Source: Procambarus clarkii
Taxonomy: Eukaryota > Arthropoda > Malacostraca > Decapoda > Cambaridae
Reading direction: 5' to 3'
NCBI RefSeq assembly: GCF_040958095.1
Contig: NC_091154.1
Span: 48,571,952 to 48,635,951, forward strand
Length of the DNA stretch: 64,000 nucleotides
Shown: positions 63,768 to 64,000 of the stretch, piece by piece
How the letters are laid out: each line of letters begins with the position of its first letter
Numbering within the stretch: the first letter of the stretch is position 1
The notes under the pieces: generated by a model
The model's input: only the letters and a program-made list of their open reading frames with translations
The model's database searches: none
What the model was told of the DNA's origin: nothing
Translations under genes and position numbers: made by a program

Positions 63768-64000
63768 GAATGTAATGAAACGCCATTTTCTGGGTGAGAC
63801 CCGGAGGCTCCCCGGAGCTTACTAGGCTGATATGCTAATGTCACACTTTGGCATCAGTCATGTGTATGGAGTTCTATAAGCCTACTGGGGACCACGAGCC
63901 AGAACCTGGCCCCCCTCAGAGAGCCATGGGGGGCAATGACCTATGGAAACCCCTGTGTGGTTGGAAGCATTCTATGCCTGCCATCGACTGGGTCAGACAC
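63768..64000. other. Unclassified interspersed repeat (partial)
   Basis: Starts near tgtaatgaaacgccattttc and continues tgggtgagacccggaggctc past the end of the window. The sudden break in TTAA-1 copy G at this point suggests an inserted element. I recognise the sequence style as common in decapod genomes but cannot classify it. No coding frame. Confidence 0.4.

Overview
This is eukaryotic, gene-poor, repeat-saturated nuclear DNA. It is almost certainly from an arthropod and most likely from a decapod crustacean; a freshwater crayfish of the Procambarus type is my best guess. The reasons are TTAGG-type (AGGTT) tracts inside dispersed elements, very long TA, GA and CT arrays, CR1-like and I-like LINEs, tRNA-derived SINEs, Tigger-like elements, and several interspersed sequences that I associate from memory with decapod genomes. 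I see no prokaryotic gene organisation, no rRNA, no functional tRNA gene and no CRISPR array. The only long intact host-type reading frame is a 16-finger C2H2 zinc-finger protein at 47697-49094 on the minus strand.

The dominant theme is nested transposition. A TTAA-targeting, piggyBac-like non-autonomous family (called TTAA-1 here) occurs seven times: A 1685-2493, B 3535-6191, C 19877-21456, D 29075-30682, E 34969-43212, F 50806-63284, G 63585-63767. A second TTAA family (TTAA-2) occurs at 43957-44854 and 53832-55258. Both have short terminal inverted repeats next to TTAA, internal degenerate units of about 170-210 bp, and no transposase in this window. Several insertions can be proved here, because an empty paralogous site is present (841-875 for copy B, 28505-28525 for copy C) or because a LINE reading frame resumes after one TTAA is removed (copy E and the first TTAA-2 element).

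Layout: 0-6.5 kb holds CT/GA arrays, an inverted paralogous pair, TTAA-1 copies A and B, a LINE endonuclease relic carrying a hAT derivative, and an internally deleted Tigger. 6.5-15.4 kb holds four TA arrays separating three 389-bp palindromic elements with telomere-like tracts, then three TA-flanked Tigger-like elements (8027-9801, 9821-13457, 13497-15398); the first two are filled with minisatellites and the third carries a broken transposase. 15.4-30.7 kb is a mosaic of Ty3/gypsy 5' LTR plus gag start, RNase H-bearing LINEs, an APE/RT LINE (LINE-A), a tRNA-SINE, and TTAA-1 copies C and D. 30.8-34.9 kb holds a Penelope-like fragment, another minisatellite-bearing Tigger-like element and a LINE RT. 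34.9-45.1 kb is one LINE-A copy split by TTAA-1 E, which contains two CR1 LINEs and a 24-bp minisatellite, and by TTAA-2. 45.3-47.3 kb is a Tigger-like element inside a 22-bp tandem array. 47.7-49.5 kb is the zinc-finger gene abutting a 29-bp minisatellite. 50.8-63.3 kb is TTAA-1 copy F, holding a 7.75-kb I-superfamily LINE with a 14-bp target duplication (itself hit by TTAA-2 and a SINE), a second SINE and a 2.3-kb Tigger with a frameshifted transposase.

These elements form a stratified record rather than a cooperating pathway: LINE machinery families, SINEs that borrow LINE tails, and non-autonomous DNA elements that would need transposases supplied from elsewhere. The most interesting candidate for an undescribed system is the pair of TTAA families with satellite-like interiors and paired subterminal palindromes.
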